Origin: an uncultured Eubacteriales bacterium
Lineage (GTDB): Bacteria; Bacillota; Clostridia; Peptostreptococcales; Anaerovoracaceae
Direction of reading: 5' to 3'
Assembly (NCBI GenBank): GCA_900542245.1
Contig: UQMQ01000026.1
Span: 1-20,487, forward strand
DNA length: 20,487 bases
Below, in pieces: positions 13,788 through 20,412 of this stretch (the first letter of the stretch is position 1; each line of letters opens with the position of its first letter). The notes beneath the pieces are model-generated. The model was not told the origin of the DNA. It did not search any database and saw only the letters and a program-made list of their open reading frames with translations. Position numbers and translations under genes: made by a program.

Positions 13788-14320
13788 AGATGATGGAAAT
13801 TGTAATACAAAATATCCTTTTGTTTTACATTGTGATAACCTATCTTGGAATTATGCTAGGGCTCTTGGTGATAGAGAATCTTTTATTGGTGAAGAAAACA
13901 CGTCAAACGATTGCAACTTTTTTCATCATTCTTACAGTCTTGACTGCAGCCGCCTGTATTTTTATGCCTGCAGATAAGGGATCTGCTGACTTAGATATTC
14001 TTAAGATGGATGTCAAAATAGATGCAATGAGTATTGGAACGCAGATTATTGTAGTTGCGCGTAAAGAGGATTCAAATAAAAAGGAATTGAAACTATTGGG
14101 TGAATTTGTAACGAATGAAGGAGAGGATAGTGAGTATTGCAATATCACCATCAAAAAAGGGGAAGTTATTTGCCTGCAAAAGCCGGAGTATGCAGCTGCG
14201 ATCCAAAAAACATTTTATGAATACCGTGTTGATTTTGAAGATTTTCAAGGAGAATCTATGATATATCAAAAAATCATAGAGGAAACAAAGCGAAAAAAGA
14301 ATGGACAGAAGGAAGCATAG
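13784..14320 (+). CDS. Membrane-anchored protein of unknown function, coupled to DUF2089
   Basis: A 178-residue protein I do not recognise. Two hydrophobic helices lie near residues 6-33 and 41-62, joined by a short basic loop (LLVKKTRQT), followed by about 115 residues of soluble domain (from ADKGSADLDILKMDVKID) that is mixed beta/helix in appearance, with one Cys in EYCNITIKKG and one in EVICLQK. The end is very basic (ETKRKKNGQKEA). By the positive-inside rule the loop is cytoplasmic and the soluble domain extracytoplasmic, but the basic tail argues the other way. The start codon overlaps the DUF2089 stop. Base use is AT-rich compared with the flanking genes. A role as sensor or partner for the DUF2089 regulator is conjecture. 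Confidence 0.7.
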   Translation: MKMMEIVIQNILLFYIVITYLGIMLGLLVIENLLLVKKTRQTIATFFIILTVLTAAACIFMPADKGSADLDILKMDVKIDAMSIGTQIIVVARKEDSNKKELKLLGEFVTNEGEDSEYCNITIKKGEVICLQKPEYAAAIQKTFYEYRVDFEDFQGESMIYQKIIEETKRKKNGQKEA

Positions 14321-14451
14321 TCAAATTTTATTTTCTTTTTCTTCCTGAATTTTTATGTGCTTTACGTTATGCGATGTATGTGCATAGAGAAAAAAAGAAA
14401 AAAATGCTCAAAAAAATGAAATTAACAGATTTGTAGAGGAAAGGGGCATAT

Positions 14452-15042
14452 ATGAGTGCATTTGTTTATTGGTGTATCAGCTTATGTCTTGGAACTGGGC
14501 TGCTTTTTGTTGAATATGTACTTTCTAAAAAAAAGCAATGGTATTGGGGGATCATACCGATATTTGTAGTCTTTGCAGTGCTGCTTGGATTTTTCATCGA
14601 TTCTGATTTGCATTTACAAAAGACCCAAAATTTGATGGATGTGTATACAATGAAAAACGGAATGAAAGCAGAGATGCGCTTGAAGCAAGACGAAACGCAT
14701 AGGGTGATTGCGTTCAGCGATTTGCAGATTACTGACCGAAACGGAAATCTACGGGACGAGGCAAGTATCCGTTATCAAGAGGAAAGCATCATTTGCAGAT
14801 ATTCGAAAGCAGCAGAATATTTTAAGGGAAAATATTCACTGGATGGCGATAGTTCTCCTATATCGATGATGAATGAATCCGCAGTCGTTTATGGTGACTG
14901 GAGTATTACCCCAAACAGCTTTTTAAGGATTGATTTTCTTCTTCTGATTCCGCTGTGCTTCATCTATCTATGCAATCGAATATTTGAGCGAAAAGAACGA
15001 TTACGAAAGGAGTTAAAGGAAATAGGTCTAAAATTTTTATAA
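14452..15042 (+). CDS. Membrane protein of unknown function, three predicted helices
   Basis: A 196-residue protein without recognisable family. Hydrophobic helices lie near residues 4-22 and 31-49, separated by a basic loop (LSKKKQWYW). A polar domain of about 110 residues follows (HLQKTQNLMDVYTMKNG to WSITPNS), then a third helix (DFLLLIPLCFIYLC, about 162-180) and a strongly charged cytoplasmic tail (RIFERKERLRKELKEI). Its first half repeats the layout of the preceding gene product: two N-terminal helices with a basic loop, then a polar domain. GAAAGGGG is about 7 bases before the ATG. The 131-base gap upstream has no terminator or promoter that I can see. Convergent with the GH114-like gene, whose stop is 55 bases away. 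Confidence 0.7.
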   Translation: MSAFVYWCISLCLGTGLLFVEYVLSKKKQWYWGIIPIFVVFAVLLGFFIDSDLHLQKTQNLMDVYTMKNGMKAEMRLKQDETHRVIAFSDLQITDRNGNLRDEASIRYQEESIICRYSKAAEYFKGKYSLDGDSSPISMMNESAVVYGDWSITPNSFLRIDFLLLIPLCFIYLCNRIFERKERLRKELKEIGLKFL

Positions 15043-15096
15043 AAAATGATAATCCGTCTTGATCTCTCAAGGTGTTCTGCGTTCCTGTCTGCAGCG

Positions 15097-15969
15097 TCAG
15101 AGGTGTTTTCGCGGGGCAGATTTTTCGTCGAGTTCAAGAGAGTCTGAGATGTAGAAGTGAAAGTCGTTTTTTTGGCAGTAGTCTTGAATCTCAGCAATCA
15201 AACGGCGATCGCGCGTATATTCCAAAAGATAGATTTCCGCGCCTTGGGAGGCGTAGCGTTCGATATAGTCCAAAAAATAGTCTCGATCTTCCGGAGAAGC
15301 GGCAGCGAAACGATCCTCGTCCCAAAGTATTTTGGTAAAGACGGATTCTTGATTGATTCCGGTGAGCACGTCCTGCCATTGCCCGCCGCTTGCGCAGTAA
15401 GCGTCCAGATAAACGTCCCCACCGTTGATGAGAACTGCTTTTCCTGTGCCTACCAAAGTATGCAGAATTGTGCTTAAGCCCTCCAGTATATCCTTTGTGG
15501 GCGCATACGCATACACATCACAATTATCGACGAAGAATCCGTCGATGTGCTTTTCCAGTAAAGCGGGAATCAGCGTTTCCGTCAAGAAACGCTGCCAGCG
15601 CTGGTCGGCAACATCGATCCAGCGCTCTTCGTCCCAGTGTTCATAAGCGCCCAGCGTGAGAGGCGCGTATGTAGCATAATAGTCGCGAAAATTTTCGAGA
15701 GAGCCCACGTTGAGGTAGCTGTAAACAGTGTGGCCGTCTGCGCGAAAGGCCTCGATCTCCGCGCCGGAAAAGTACTGCGCATCGATGACGACCGTTTTGT
15801 AATCGCGCAGCGCAGACAGATCTTCTGTGACGCTGAGAAAGACACCGTAGTCTGCGGTCTGTGATTCTGCGGTCTGTGATTTTGCAGTACAACCGACAAG
15901 CAAAAGTGTCAGGCAGAGCGCGAGCACCATGCAGATAGATCGATGGTGAAGATAGCGTTTGATAATCAT
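15097..15969 (-). CDS. GH114-like (endo-alpha-1,4-polygalactosaminidase-type) lipoprotein
   Basis: A 290-residue exported lipoprotein. The N-terminus has basic residues, a hydrophobic stretch and a lipobox LLVGC with Cys27, then a short repeated linker (SQTAESQTAD). The mature part matches the glycoside hydrolase family 114 TIM barrel: YKTVVIDAQYF, VYSYLNVGSLENFR, the helical ERWIDVADQRWQRFL, HIDGFFVDNCDVY with the expected acidic residues, and VLINGGDVY. The family cleaves galactosaminoglycan-type exopolysaccharide; substrate here is inferred only. GGAGGA lies about 9 bases upstream of the ATG. It follows mscL on the same strand with a 60-base gap. No good terminator is visible at its 3' end. 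Confidence 0.8.
   Translation of the reverse strand: MIIKRYLHHRSICMVLALCLTLLLVGCTAKSQTAESQTADYGVFLSVTEDLSALRDYKTVVIDAQYFSGAEIEAFRADGHTVYSYLNVGSLENFRDYYATYAPLTLGAYEHWDEERWIDVADQRWQRFLTETLIPALLEKHIDGFFVDNCDVYAYAPTKDILEGLSTILHTLVGTGKAVLINGGDVYLDAYCASGGQWQDVLTGINQESVFTKILWDEDRFAAASPEDRDYFLDYIERYASQGAEIYLLEYTRDRRLIAEIQDYCQKNDFHFYISDSLELDEKSAPRKHL
15851..15880 (-). repeat. Perfect 15-bp tandem duplication in the lipoprotein linker
   Basis: TCTGCGGTCTGTGAT occurs twice in a row (15851-15865 and 15866-15880). On the minus strand it encodes the repeated SQTAE/SQTAD just after the lipidated cysteine. The frame is kept. Confidence 0.85.
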
Positions 15970-16029
15970 GCGGGTGGATTCCTCCGAATCAGGGTAATGG
16001 GTGGAAAGTCATGTAAAGCGGGCGCGCGT

Positions 16030-16434
16030 TTAACGTCCGGCTTTGAGCAGGTCGCGGATTTCGGTCAGAAGCTGGATATCCGCGGGAATCGGCGCAGGTT
16101 CTTCCTGCTTCTCCTCAGCGGTCTCCTTGGACTTGAGTTTATCCTGAAACCCGTTAAAAAGCTTCATCATCATAAAAATAACCAGGGCGGTCAGTAAAAA
16201 GACGATGATGGCCTGGATGAAGTTGCCGACCATGATCTGCGCGTCACCGACGGTAATGGAAACGCCGGTAAAGTCAATGCCGCCGGTTATCACGCCCAAA
16301 AGCGGGGTGATGATGTCTCCGACCAGGGAGTTGACGATGGCTGTGAACGCGCCGCCGATGATGATACCGACGGCCATGCTCATCACGTCACCCTTGGCGA
16401 TAAATTCTCTGAATTCTTTTGCAAATTTTTTCAT
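16030..16434 (-). CDS. mscL: Large-conductance mechanosensitive channel MscL
   Basis: A 134-residue membrane channel, homopentameric in the family, that opens under high membrane tension to release solutes on osmotic downshock. The N-terminal amphipathic segment KKFAKEFREFIAKGDVMSMAVGIIIGGAF is the family signature leading into helix 1 (residues 17-45). A short periplasmic loop (GGIDFTGVSITVGD) and helix 2 (NFIQAIIVFLLTALVIFMMM) follow, then a charged cytoplasmic helix (DIQLLTEIRDLLK) at the end. Length is normal. A weak purine-rich site (AAAGG) stands about 9 bases before the ATG. The maf stop lies 24 bases upstream on the same strand, so maf-mscL are likely co-transcribed. Confidence 0.96.
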   Translation of the reverse strand: MKKFAKEFREFIAKGDVMSMAVGIIIGGAFTAIVNSLVGDIITPLLGVITGGIDFTGVSITVGDAQIMVGNFIQAIIVFLLTALVIFMMMKLFNGFQDKLKSKETAEEKQEEPAPIPADIQLLTEIRDLLKAGR

Positions 16435-16458
16435 GTGTCAATGCCTTTCTTTCCTTTT

Positions 16459-17274
16459 TTATTTCTGTATATTTGTTTTGTTCGGTCTCATGTCATGCAG
16501 GGCGGATTTCGGTTCTGTAGCCGATTCTTGCGCATCGGTACAAGGAGAAAACGCGGCGAGCAGAGACAGCTCTTTTTGTATGCGTTTCCATGGAAATCCA
16601 ACGACATTGTCGTAATCGCCCTCGATATGGTCGATGTATTTGGCAAAGGTGCCTTGAATCGCGTAGCCGCCTGCTTTGTCGTAGGGCTCTTCTGTGGCGA
16701 GATAGGCGCGAAGTTCTTCATCGGTATAGTTTTTGAAATAGACGCGCGTGACCTCTGTAAACACGCGGGCGTTCTGTCTGCCTGCCTCTACCAAAGCGAC
16801 GCCGGTTGCCACATAGTGCATGCCGCTGCGCAGCTTGGAAAGCATACGGAAACCGTCTGCGGCATCGCTTGGCTTGCCCATGATCTCGTCCGCATAGACG
16901 ATGGTATCGGCGGCAAGGATGACGGGTGCGGGCGTCTGTGATATCTGCGCGGCGGTCGGTACTGCATGTTCCGGGACATCTGCGCACACAACAAGCTTTG
17001 CATCGCGGGTTTGATGAGAACCTCCCTCCTGCCTATGACACGCCTGCTGCAGGTATTCGCTTTCGACCCATTTCGCTTTTTTGAGTGCCAGAAACATGAC
17101 CGTTTCGTACATATCGTGTTTGGGCGGGAGCGTTTCTTCAATCTCGGCAGGGCAAACCAGCGGCTCGATGCCATGCTGACGCATCATTGCAATCCGGCGC
17201 GGCGAAGCGGACGCCAAGATATAGCTTGAAAATTTTCCTAAAACATTTTCTGCACTATTTTCCTTTGTATCCAT
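16459..17274 (-). CDS. maf: Maf family nucleoside triphosphate pyrophosphatase with internal insertion
   Basis: A 271-residue Maf/HAM1-fold enzyme that hydrolyses dTTP/UTP or modified nucleotides to monophosphates. Motifs: ILASASPRR at the start, CPAEIEE, ILAADTIVYADEIMGKP (catalytic Asp in ADT), ATGVALV, and PYDKAGGYAIQG with IEGDYDNVVGFP near the end. Typical family length is about 190-200. Extra residues lie between KKAKWVES and VILAADT (about 40 residues with Cys, His and Gln) and in a C-terminal tail of about 35 residues. Start: ATG at 17274, 12 bases after GAGGAG; the ATG at 17286 (1 base after it) and TTG at 17313 are less suitable. Divergent from the spoVA operon, upstream of mscL. 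Confidence 0.88.
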   Translation of the reverse strand: MDTKENSAENVLGKFSSYILASASPRRIAMMRQHGIEPLVCPAEIEETLPPKHDMYETVMFLALKKAKWVESEYLQQACHRQEGGSHQTRDAKLVVCADVPEHAVPTAAQISQTPAPVILAADTIVYADEIMGKPSDAADGFRMLSKLRSGMHYVATGVALVEAGRQNARVFTEVTRVYFKNYTDEELRAYLATEEPYDKAGGYAIQGTFAKYIDHIEGDYDNVVGFPWKRIQKELSLLAAFSPCTDAQESATEPKSALHDMRPNKTNIQK

Positions 17275-17293
17275 TGTGTGTACCATCTCCTCG

Positions 17294-17312
17294 TGCGGCG
17301 AAAGCTGCCGCA
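17294..17312. promoter_or_regulatory. Inverted repeat in the maf leader
   Basis: TGCGGC (17294-17299) and GCCGCA (17307-17312) form a perfect 6-bp inverted repeat with a 7-base loop, lying between the maf Shine-Dalgarno and its possible promoter. It may be a leader hairpin or an operator. Confidence 0.35.
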
Positions 17313-17325
17313 AATTCTCTCAATC

Positions 17326-17354
17326 ATTATGACATATTTTCGGCGAAATGGAAA
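17326..17354 (-). promoter_or_regulatory. Possible maf promoter
   Basis: On the minus strand TTTCCA (17354-17349) and CATAAT (17331-17326) are 17 bases apart, and the -10 is preceded by TG-N (extended -10). It overlaps the candidate forespore promoter of the divergent spoVA operon. Confidence 0.4.
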
Positions 17355-17359
17355 CACTA
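17332..17359 (+). promoter_or_regulatory. Candidate forespore (sigma-G/F-like) promoter of spoVA
   Basis: ACATA (17332-17336), then 16 bases, then AACACTA (17353-17359) resembles the sigma-G/F pattern GCATA...CATACTA with four of five and five of seven matches. spoVA operons are sigma-G-dependent in Bacillus subtilis. The match is partial, so this is tentative. Confidence 0.3.
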
Positions 17360-17393
17360 AAAAAAGAAAAGTGTGCAGCAGGGAGGGAATTTT

Positions 17394-17882
17394 ATGATGA
17401 CGCGAAACAGCAGCGAGGAAAAAACCAAGGCGCAAGAGCGGCAGAAGAAGGAGATTGCCAAGGCTTACGGCAAATATGTCAAGGCGTTTACGCCACGACC
17501 GAAATACGTTTCCAATTGCCTGCGGGCGTTTGTGGTCGGCGGGGCGATCTGCGCGGCGGCGCTGTGGTTTCGGAACGCGCTGCAGGCGCGGGGGCTTTCC
17601 GAGGAGGATGCCGGCACCTTTGTGACAATCACGCTGGTTGCGTTGGCGCAGCTTTTGACCGGGCTGGGGGTCTTTGATGTCATCGCGAAATTTGCGGGCG
17701 CGGGAGTCATCGTGCCGATTACGGGCTTTGCCAATTCGATGGTGGCACCGGCAATCGAGTATAAAAAGGAAGGTCCTGTGCTGGGCGTGGGCGGTAAGCT
17801 GTTCAGTGTCGCGGGTCCGGTACTGGTCTGCGGGATCAGTGCTGCGACGCTGGTGGGCGTGCTTTACTGGCTGTTTCGCTGA
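17394..17882 (+). CDS. spoVAC: Stage V sporulation protein AC
   Basis: A 162-residue inner-membrane protein of the SpoVA channel, which moves dipicolinic acid into the forespore and releases it at germination; SpoVAC itself is reported to act as a mechanosensitive pore in Bacillus. The basic, charged N-terminus (KTKAQERQKKEIAKAYGKYVKAF) is followed by four hydrophobic segments, with the family motifs GVFDVIAKFAGAGVIVPITGFANSM and the GPVLGVGGKLFSVAGPVL block. Start: ATG at 17394 (a second ATG follows directly), 6 bases after GGGAGGG. First gene of a three-gene operon; the next start is 34 bases after its stop. Confidence 0.96.
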   Translation: MMTRNSSEEKTKAQERQKKEIAKAYGKYVKAFTPRPKYVSNCLRAFVVGGAICAAALWFRNALQARGLSEEDAGTFVTITLVALAQLLTGLGVFDVIAKFAGAGVIVPITGFANSMVAPAIEYKKEGPVLGVGGKLFSVAGPVLVCGISAATLVGVLYWLFR

Positions 17883-17916
17883 GCATGCTTGCATACGGCT
17901 GAGAAAGGAGAACTGG

Positions 17917-18981
17917 ATGGAAGGAGTCGGAATGAAAGAGATGTGCACAAACAAAAAAATCGGCAATCAGAGCGTGCGCTTTGCGCATAGACCGTATTTC
18001 ATCGGACGCGGCAATGTTGTCGGTCAAAAGGAGGGTGAGGGACCTTTAGCGGCATGTTTCGATGAAATTTTAGAAGACGATATGTATGGAGAAAAGTCCT
18101 GGGAAAAGGCAGAGTGCAAGATGCTCGAGGGTGCGATGGAAAAGGCGCTGCAGCGCGCGGAACTCACAAAAGAAGAAATCGACATCATGCTCAGCGGTGA
18201 TCTGCTCAATCAGATCATGTCATCGTCGTTTACGGCGCGAAATCTGCACATTCCGTTTTTGGGGCTGTACGGTGCCTGCTCGACAATGACGGAATCCATG
18301 CTGGTCGGGTCGATGCTGATCGACGGCGGATTTGCAGGGACGATACTCGCGGGCGCGTCCAGCCATTTTTGTACGGCGGAGCGGCAGTTCCGGATGCCGG
18401 TGGAGCATGGCAACCAGCGGCCGCCATCGGCGCAGTGGACTGCGACGGCAGCTGGGGCAGTGGTGCTGTCTGATGCGCCGCGGATGGTGTCGAATGCGCG
18501 TGTGATTCGGGCGACAGAGGCAACTGTCGGCAAGGTCATCGATGCAGGCGTCAAGGATGCCAATCAAATGGGGTCTGCGATGGCGCCGGCAGCGGTGGAT
18601 ACCTTGCTCAATCATCTGCAGGATACCGGGCGGGGTCTCGACGATTATGATTTAATCGTTACCGGAGATTTAGGCTTTATCGGCAGAGATATTATGAAAG
18701 ATTTGCTCATTGACGCGGGTTTGCATGCCGAAAAGGTCAATGCACGCTATGATGACTGCGGTACGATGCTGTTTTCGCGGGAGCAGGATGTGCATGGCGG
18801 CGGCAGCGGCTGCGGCTGCTCGGCAGCGGTGCTGACGGGCAGTCTGCTGCCGCGGATGGAACGCGGAGAACTGAAACGTGTCCTTTTCATGTCTACGGGT
18901 GCATTGCTTTCGACGGTATCGCCGTTTCAAGGGGAAAGTATTCCCGGCATCGCGCACGCAATCTGTTTGGAGGTGGAATAG
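17917..18981 (+). CDS. spoVAD: Stage V sporulation protein AD
   Basis: A 354-residue soluble component of the SpoVA complex, with a thiolase/ketoacyl-synthase-like fold, that binds dipicolinic acid on the outside of the inner spore membrane. Features: HRPYFIGRGNVVGQKEGEGPLA near the start, LSGDLLNQIMSSSFTAR, LGLYGACSTMTESM with the thiolase-like Cys, GASSHFCTAERQFRMP, a central TGDLGFIGRDI block, and GGSGCGCSAAV toward the end. Two starts are possible: ATG at 17917 (GAAAGGAG 6 bases upstream) and ATG at 17932 (AAGGAG 5 bases upstream); the second gives a start nearer the usual family N-terminus. The TAG ends one base before the spoVAE ATG. Confidence 0.96.
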   Translation: MEGVGMKEMCTNKKIGNQSVRFAHRPYFIGRGNVVGQKEGEGPLAACFDEILEDDMYGEKSWEKAECKMLEGAMEKALQRAELTKEEIDIMLSGDLLNQIMSSSFTARNLHIPFLGLYGACSTMTESMLVGSMLIDGGFAGTILAGASSHFCTAERQFRMPVEHGNQRPPSAQWTATAAGAVVLSDAPRMVSNARVIRATEATVGKVIDAGVKDANQMGSAMAPAAVDTLLNHLQDTGRGLDDYDLIVTGDLGFIGRDIMKDLLIDAGLHAEKVNARYDDCGTMLFSREQDVHGGGSGCGCSAAVLTGSLLPRMERGELKRVLFMSTGALLSTVSPFQGESIPGIAHAICLEVE

Positions 18982-19338
18982 ATGGAATATCTATGGGCGT
19001 TTTTGATTGGCGGCGTGTTTTGCGTGATCGGACAGATTCTTTTAGATACGACACCACTGACCGCACCGCGGATTTTGGTGATTTTTGTGGTATTGGGTGT
19101 GGTGCTGCAGGCAATGCACCTGTATGAACCAATCGTGGAACTGGCAGGAAACGGCGCGACGGTTCCGCTGCCGGGCTTTGGCTATGCGCTGGCAAAAGGC
19201 GCGATGGAGGGTGCGCAGAAAGGCTTCTTAGAGGCGATCACAGGACCGATCAAAGCGACAGCAGCCGGTGTGGCGGTTGCGATCACCTTTGGTTACATGA
19301 TAGCCCTGCTGTTTAATCCCAAGTCCCCAAAACGTTGA
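18982..19338 (+). CDS. spoVAE: Stage V sporulation protein AE
   Basis: A 118-residue inner-membrane protein, third component of the minimal SpoVA dipicolinate channel. Three or four hydrophobic segments are visible (YLWAFLIGGVFCVIGQILL, ILVIFVVLGVVLQAM, and AAGVAVAITFGYMIALLF), with the family motif NGATVPLPGFGYALAKGAM in the middle. It starts immediately after the spoVAD stop with GGAGGTGG overlapping the end of spoVAD, so translation is coupled. This completes the C-D-E trio usual in Clostridia; the spoVAA, B and F genes of Bacillus are absent. Confidence 0.95.
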   Translation: MEYLWAFLIGGVFCVIGQILLDTTPLTAPRILVIFVVLGVVLQAMHLYEPIVELAGNGATVPLPGFGYALAKGAMEGAQKGFLEAITGPIKATAAGVAVAITFGYMIALLFNPKSPKR

Positions 19339-19404
19339 AAAATCAGCATTGCGATACAAAAGAGAAAATAATTTGAAAAAAATCAAATTCAGGTAAAAAA
19401 AATG

Positions 19405-19436
19405 TTGACAGAAGGCAAAATATTTGGTAATATAAT
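19405..19436 (+). promoter_or_regulatory. Promoter of the tRNA cluster
   Basis: TTGACA (19405-19410) and TAATAT (19428-19433) are 17 bases apart, with TGG directly before the -10 (extended form); an overlapping TATAAT lies at 19431-19436. It is about 55 bases before the first tRNA gene. Confidence 0.8.
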
Positions 19437-19487
19437 TCTTGCAGTCAGCAAATTGGAAATGGAACAAACACTTCCGTTTGCAAGTGT

Positions 19488-19564
19488 GGCGGTGTAGCTT
19501 AGTTGGCTAGAGCGTCCGGTTCATACCCGGAAGGTCGGTGGTTCGACTCCACTCGCCGCTACCA
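19488..19564 (+). tRNA. tRNA-Met (CAT anticodon)
   Basis: A 77-nt cloverleaf with encoded CCA. The acceptor stem GGCGGTG pairs with CGCCGCT (two G-U pairs); the anticodon stem TCCGG/CCGGA encloses loop TTCATAC; the T loop is TTCGACT. First-pair base pairing and an anticodon stem without three consecutive G-C pairs argue for an elongator rather than an initiator. A CAT anticodon could also denote lysidine-modified Ile, but the body resembles elongator Met. Confidence 0.93.
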
Positions 19565-19586
19565 TTTTTTCATCAAAGAGCATTAT

Positions 19587-19662
19587 GGGAGTTTAGCTCA
19601 GCTGGGAGAGCATCTGCCTTACAAGCAGAGGGTCATAGGTTCGAGCCCTATAACTCCCACCA
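19587..19662 (+). tRNA. tRNA-Val (TAC anticodon)
   Basis: A 76-nt gene with perfect acceptor stem GGGAGTT/AACTCCC, D-arm GCTCAGCTGGGAGAGC, anticodon loop CTTACAA between CTGC/GCAG stems, T loop TTCGAGC and encoded CCA. Confidence 0.95.
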
Positions 19663-19667
19663 TTTGC

Positions 19668-19744
19668 GGCCTGGTAGTTCAGTTGGTTAGAATGCCAGCC
19701 TGTCACGCTGGAGGTCGACGGTTCGAGCCCGTTCCAGGTCGCCA
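19668..19744 (+). tRNA. tRNA-Asp (GTC anticodon)
   Basis: A 77-nt gene with acceptor GGCCTGG/CCAGGTC (one G-U), anticodon loop CTGTCAC between CAGC/GCTG stems, T loop TTCGAGC, discriminator G and encoded CCA. It starts five bases after the tRNA-Val gene. Confidence 0.95.
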
Positions 19745-19767
19745 ACTCTTTTTTGAAAAAAACAGAC

Positions 19768-20030
19768 ATGCACAAAATTAACAAACCTGTATGCGCAGGA
19801 AATTTTGCGCAGTACAAGGCGCGTTGAGTGAGTACCGAAGGGCACGTACCTGTGTACGTAACCGAGGACGAATGAGACAGCAACGCAGTAATGCACAAAA
19901 TTAACAAACCTGTATGCGCAGGAAATTTTGCGCAGTACAAGGCGCGTTGAGCGAGTACCGAAGGGCACGTACCTGTGTACGTAACCGAGGACGAGCGAAA
20001 CAGCAACGCAGTAATGCACAAAATTAACAA
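19768..20030 (+). repeat. 123-bp tandem repeat, two full copies plus 17 bp, between tRNA genes
   Basis: Copy 1 is 19768-19890 and copy 2 is 19891-20013; they differ at four positions. A third partial copy (20014-20030, ATGCACAAAATTAACAA) stops five bases before tRNA-His. Each unit holds two hairpin-forming words: TGCGCA...TGCGCA separated by 8 bases, and ACGTAC-CTGT-GTACGT. Open frames across it have no ribosome binding site and seem accidental. It may be a copy of a dispersed intergenic element. Confidence 0.92.
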
Positions 20031-20034
20031 GCAT

Positions 20035-20111
20035 GGTGGGTATCGTCAAGTGGTCAAGACCCAGGGTTGTGGCTCCTGTATACGTGGGTTCGAATCCCAC
20101 TACCCACCCCA
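20035..20111 (+). tRNA. tRNA-His (GTG anticodon)
   Basis: Acceptor GTGGGTA/TACCCAC is preceded by the extra G at position -1 (20035), which pairs with discriminator C, the hallmark of tRNA-His. Anticodon loop is TTGTGGC, T loop TTCGAAT, CCA is encoded. Confidence 0.95.
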
Positions 20112-20135
20112 CATTTTATCAAAACGCAATGACGT

Positions 20136-20210
20136 TGGGGTATCGCCAAGCGGTAAGGCAACGGATTCTGATTCCGTCATTCGCAGGTTCGAATCCTGCT
20201 ACCCTAGCCA
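20136..20210 (+). tRNA. tRNA-Gln (CTG anticodon)
   Basis: A 75-nt gene. Acceptor TGGGGTA pairs with TACCCTA (one G-U), D-arm GCCAAGCGGTAAGGC, anticodon stem ACGGA/TCCGT with loop TTCTGAT, T loop TTCGAAT, CCA encoded. The TGGGG start and GCCAAGCGGTAAGGC D-arm are typical of tRNA-Gln. The anticodon is CTG rather than the universal TTG, so a separate TTG isoacceptor should exist elsewhere. Confidence 0.92.
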
Positions 20211-20214
20211 ATCC

Positions 20215-20289
<75 letters not shown>

Positions 20290-20300
20290 CAAGAAACACG

Positions 20301-20329
20301 AAAGAATGTTGATTTATCAACATTCTTTT
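20301..20329 (+). terminator. Intrinsic terminator of the tRNA cluster
   Basis: AAAGAATGTTGA (20301-20312) pairs perfectly with TCAACATTCTTT (20317-20328) around a TTTA loop; the arm ends in a T-run. It starts 12 bases after tRNA-Cys. Confidence 0.88.
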
Positions 20330-20412
20330 GTCATATTCGGAGAAAAACAGGAACAGGAAAGTTTTCCAATTAACTGTGTTTTTTGAGCAGAAACCATGTT
20401 TTTCGCGAAAAA

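Noticed and set aside
14374..14436. Lys-rich 20-codon open frame between the two unknown membrane-protein genes
   Set aside because: No Shine-Dalgarno; the sequence is mostly poly-A-derived lysine codons.
15043..15096. Possible bidirectional terminator between the convergent membrane-protein and GH114-like genes
   Set aside because: Only a 5-bp stem (CTTGA/TCAAG) with a distant T-run is visible; too weak to annotate.
19593..20030. Long minus-strand open frames across the tRNAs and tandem repeat
   Set aside because: They consist of repeated translations of the 123-bp unit and antisense tRNA; no ribosome binding site and no protein-like composition.
19768..20030. CRISPR array
   Set aside because: The repeat unit is 123 bp, directly tandem with no unique spacers, and no cas gene is nearby.
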